From Deltaproteobacteria bacterium HGW-Deltaproteobacteria-19 (GTDB taxonomy: Bacteria; Desulfobacterota; Syntrophia; Syntrophales; PHBD01), in the NCBI GenBank assembly GCA_002841865.1, contig PHBD01000010.1:1-64000 (forward strand): DNA of 64,000 nucleotides, read 5' to 3'. A program made the position numbers and the translations under genes. Under the pieces are notes generated by a model. The model was not told the DNA's origin. It was given only the letters and a program-made list of their open reading frames with translations, and made no database searches. Shown piece after piece: positions 61,062-64,000 of this stretch (position 1 is the stretch's first letter; the number at the start of each line of letters is the position of its first letter).

Positions 61062-64000
61062 TCAATTGACGACCTCTATGTCAAGCACTTTCTCACTTTC
61101 CGCGGCTTCTCCCTCATGACTTTCGACCCCGGGAAGTTCTTCGGCTGTCCTGATCCCAAGCTTCCGGTAAATTCCAAGCCCTGTTCCCGCCGGGATCAGC
61201 CTTCCCATGATCACGTTTTCCTTGAGTCCTCTCAAGTAATCGACTTTCCCAGCCAGGGCCGCCTCGGTGAGTACTCGCGTCGTTTCCTGGAAGGATGCCG
61301 CCGAAATAAAGCTCTGGGTGGACAGCGAGGCTTTGGTGATCCCCAGGAGCAAGGCTTCTCCCGTGGCCGGCCGGCCACCGTCCGCCATCACCCTGGCGTT
61401 CTCCTCCTGGAACCGGAATCGTTCCACCTGCTCGTCTGCAATGAAGGTCGTGTCTCCCGGATCATTGATCCGGACCCGCCGGAGCATCTGACGGACAATG
61501 ATCTCCATGTGCTTGTCGTTGATCTTGACTCCCTGGAGGCGATACACTTCCTGCACTTCGTCCACGAGATAGCGGGCAAGTTCCTTCTCTCCCTTGATGG
61601 TCAGGAGATCGTGAGGGTTCTGGACCCCGTCCATGAGGGCTTCCCCGGCTTTGATCCGGTCTCCTTCCTGAACGCTGACGTGCTTGCCTTTCGGGATCAG
61701 GTATTCCTTCTCCTCCCCGATGTCGGGAGTAATGACCACCTTCCGCTTGCCCTTGGCATCCTTTCCATAGAGCACAACTCCGTCGATTTCACTGATGACG
61801 GCATATTCTTTCGGTTTGCGTGCCTCGAAGAGCTCCGCAACCCGGGGAAGACCGCCCGTGATGTCCTTCGTCTTCGTGGTCTCACGGGGAATCTTCGCGA
61901 GAATATCACCGGCCCGTACCACATCTCCTTCGGTTACAACGATGTTCACCCCGACCGAGAGAAGGTGGCGCGCAACTGCGCTACTGCCGGGCACCTTAGC
62001 GGTTTTGCCTTTCTTGTCCTTTATGGAGATACGTGGTCTCAGGTCCATGCCCTTGAATTCGACGATCACCTTCCGGGACAGGCCTGTTACCTCGTCGACC
62101 TGTTCCTGCATGGTTTTCCCTTCGATAATGTCGCCGAACTTGACGATCCCCTCCATTTCGGAAAGAATCGGAATCGAGAACGGATCCCACTCGGCAATCA
62201 GGGTTGGCTGCTTCTCCACCCCCGTCTTCGGATCCTTGCCGGGCCCGAAGACCTTCTGGCCCTCCCGGATCTTGAGGTGTGCTCCATAGGGCACGGGATA
62301 ACGGCCACGGGCCCTTCCCTGGTCATCCACCACATGGATTTCCCCGTTCCGGTTCATGACCACAAGGTCCGCACGCCGGGCTTTCCCGTCGGTTTCACCC
62401 TGATCCGGATCCACCACGTGGAGGCCTTCGAACTTGATGGTTCCGTCATGCCGGGCCTCCAGCGTGGAATGTTCCTCGAACTTGGCCGTTCCGCCGATAT
62501 GGAAGGTCCGCATGGTCAGCTGTGTTCCCGGTTCGCCGATGGATTGCGCAGCGATGATACCCACCGCTTCTCCGATGTTTGCCAGATGACCGTGGGCAAG
62601 ATCCCGGCCATAACACATGGCGCAAACCCCGTAGGTGGATTTGCAGGTCAGAACGGAACGGATCTTGACTTTCTCAATCCCCGCATTGTCGATCTTCTCG
62701 GCCAGAGCCTCATCGATCGCTTGATTGGCCGGGATGAGAACTTCACCCGTAAAGGGATCCGTCACCTCTTCCAGGGTTACACGGCCAAGGACGCGTTCTC
62801 CTGCGGTCTCGATGATTTCGCCTCCTTCCATCAGGGCGGAGACAAAGATGCCGTCGATGGTTCCACAGTCGGTTTCTGTAATGATGCAATCCTGAGCAAC
62901 GTCCACGAGTCTCCGGGTGAGATAACCCGAGTTGGCTGTCTTGAGGGCCGTGTCGGCGAGCCCCTTCCGGGCGCCGTGGGTGGAAATAAAGTACTGGAGG
63001 ACCGTCAGCCCCTCCCGGAAGTTGGCCGTGATCGGAGTCTCGAGGATCTCCCCGGAGGGTTTGGCCATCAGGCCACGCATTCCGGCCAACTGCCGGATCT
63101 GGACGGCGCTTCCCCGGGCGCCGGAATCGGCCATCATGTAAATCGGATTGAAACTCTCCGACTTTTTCCTGGCTCCTTCCTTGCCGTCCAGAATCTCATT
63201 TTCGATCCCTCCCATCATCTCCAGGGCAACCCGCTCCGTCGCCTGCGCCCAGATGTCGATGACCTTGTTGTAGCGCTCTCCGTCCGTGATCAAGCCATCC
63301 ATATACTGCTTCTGGATCTTGAGGACTTCCTTGTCCGCCTTTGCCACGATGTCCCGCTTGTTGGCCGGAATTACCATGTTATGGATGGCAATGGAACATC
63401 CCGAACTGGTGGCGTATTTGAATCCCAGGTCCTTCAGGCGGTCCGCCAGCAGAACCGTCGTTTTGTCGCCCAGATTGCGGTAGCAATGGTCGATCAGGTT
63501 CGCCAGTTCCTTCTTGTTCATGACCTTGTTGACAAGATCGAAGGGAATTTCCTTGGGAATGATCTCGAAAAGGAGCATGCGCCCCGCCGTCGTTTCCTTC
63601 AGCACGCCTTCCAGGCGCACCCGGATCTTTGCCTGAAGGTCCACTTCACCGGCATCGAGTGCGCAACGCACTTCCTCCGGTCCGGAGAAGGTCATACCCT
63701 CCCCCTTGATTCCGGACCTGTCCCTGGTCAGGTAATAGATCCCCAGGACGATGTCCTGACTGGGAATGATGATGGGCTTGCCATTGGCCGGAGAGAGGAT
63801 GTTGTTCGTCGACATCATGAGGACGCGGGCTTCCGTCTGGGCCTCGATGGAGAGGGGAACGTGGACCGCCATCTGGTCCCCGTCAAAGTCGGCGTTGAAC
63901 GCGGTGCAGACGAGCGGGTGCAGCTGAATGGCTTTGCCCTCAATAAGAACGGGCTCGAAGGCCTGGATGCCAAGCCGGTGAAGGGTGGGAGCCCGGTTCA
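61062..64000 (-). CDS. rpoC: RNA polymerase beta' subunit, C-terminal part (5' end outside window)
   Basis: The visible part (about 979 residues) runs from just before the catalytic centre to the C-terminus. [12 protein letters not shown] at about 63873-63900 holds the Mg-binding aspartates. [20 protein letters not shown] (20 residues) is the bridge-helix/trigger-loop side, and [13 protein letters not shown] with an upstream Cys forms the second zinc site. It ends with an acidic tail. rpoB and the N-terminus lie beyond base 64000. It precedes rpsL as in many Desulfobacterota. Confidence 0.97.
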   Translation of the reverse strand, partial: NRAPTLHRLGIQAFEPVLIEGKAIQLHPLVCTAFNADFDGDQMAVHVPLSIEAQTEARVLMMSTNNILSPANGKPIIIPSQDIVLGIYYLTRDRSGIKGEGMTFSGPEEVRCALDAGEVDLQAKIRVRLEGVLKETTAGRMLLFEIIPKEIPFDLVNKVMNKKELANLIDHCYRNLGDKTTVLLADRLKDLGFKYATSSGCSIAIHNMVIPANKRDIVAKADKEVLKIQKQYMDGLITDGERYNKVIDIWAQATERVALEMMGGIENEILDGKEGARKKSESFNPIYMMADSGARGSAVQIRQLAGMRGLMAKPSGEILETPITANFREGLTVLQYFISTHGARKGLADTALKTANSGYLTRRLVDVAQDCIITETDCGTIDGIFVSALMEGGEIIETAGERVLGRVTLEEVTDPFTGEVLIPANQAIDEALAEKIDNAGIEKVKIRSVLTCKSTYGVCAMCYGRDLAHGHLANIGEAVGIIAAQSIGEPGTQLTMRTFHIGGTAKFEEHSTLEARHDGTIKFEGLHVVDPDQGETDGKARRADLVVMNRNGEIHVVDDQGRARGRYPVPYGAHLKIREGQKVFGPGKDPKTGVEKQPTLIAEWDPFSIPILSEMEGIVKFGDIIEGKTMQEQVDEVTGLSRKVIVEFKGMDLRPRISIKDKKGKTAKVPGSSAVARHLLSVGVNIVVTEGDVVRAGDILAKIPRETTKTKDITGGLPRVAELFEARKPKEYAVISEIDGVVLYGKDAKGKRKVVITPDIGEEKEYLIPKGKHVSVQEGDRIKAGEALMDGVQNPHDLLTIKGEKELARYLVDEVQEVYRLQGVKINDKHMEIIVRQMLRRVRINDPGDTTFIADEQVERFRFQEENARVMADGGRPATGEALLLGITKASLSTQSFISAASFQETTRVLTEAALAGKVDYLRGLKENVIMGRLIPAGTGLGIYRKLGIRTAEELPGVESHEGEAAESEKVLDIEVVN

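Noticed and set aside
1-64000. CRISPR array, tRNA or rRNA genes, prophage
   Set aside because: No regularly spaced direct repeats, cloverleaf sequences, rRNA signatures, integrase or phage structural genes were seen in either strand.

Overview
The window looks like chromosome of a Gram-negative anaerobe of the Desulfobacterota/Deltaproteobacteria, plausibly near the Syntrophales (Syntrophus/Smithella type). This is inferred from gene content, not from a database search. The clues are an outer-membrane LptD, a complete branched-chain amino acid (Liv) transporter, a FadB-like beta-oxidation fusion enzyme, a 2-hydroxyacyl-CoA dehydratase-type system with its activase, three QueG-like [4Fe-4S] proteins and an anaerobe-type hybrid-cluster protein. 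The left two thirds are visibly GC-rich; the ribosomal block on the right is less so.

Layout. 1-1460: the 3' end of thiE and an atypical HAD-like protein. 1474-2914: an RNase Z-like metallo-hydrolase and a small unknown protein. 2890-7418: livK-H-M-G-F on the minus strand, with an intrinsic terminator between livK and livH. 7569-12267: two Fe-S reductase-like proteins, a MarR regulator and a fused enoyl-CoA hydratase/3-hydroxyacyl-CoA dehydrogenase. 12470-17006: cupin and hcp, divergent from an Fe-S protein, a GDSL hydrolase and a DUF1460 protein, with an FNR/HcpR-like palindrome in the divergent promoter. 17206-19090: a histone-H1-like winged-helix protein and a double hot-dog thioesterase. 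19177-19302: a MITE-like element. 19305-29296: a cluster that reads as a muropeptide salvage locus. 29358-32795: 2-hydroxyacyl-CoA dehydratase-like subunits, activase and a small companion protein. 32858-38530: 5'-nucleotidase, DUF493, YkuD-fold protein, cysS and argC. 38637-43949: rplM-rpsI, lptD, folC and a small EF-Tu-domain-like protein. 44121-64000: the rpoC (partial)-rpsL-rpsG-tuf-S10-spc-alpha ribosomal super-cluster, all on the minus strand.

How the genes work together. The most interesting part is 19305-29296. It holds an AmpG-like importer and a C26 amidohydrolase on one strand. Divergent from them are a SpoIID/LytB-like protein, a MurU-like nucleotidyltransferase, an AmgK-like sugar kinase, a D-Ala-D-Ala-ligase-like ATP-grasp enzyme, a GT2 glycosyltransferase, a DUF4922/HIT-fold protein and an M15 D,D-peptidase. 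Several of these normally exported wall enzymes show no signal peptide, which suggests a cytosolic salvage or rebuilding route. The divergent promoter region carries a perfect 14-bp palindrome over a predicted -10 box and a long leader with two hairpins, the second terminator-like.

The ribosomal block is conventional in order but lacks fusA between rpsG and tuf and adk between secY and map. It uses GTG or TTG starts for rpmJ, rpmD and rpsC.
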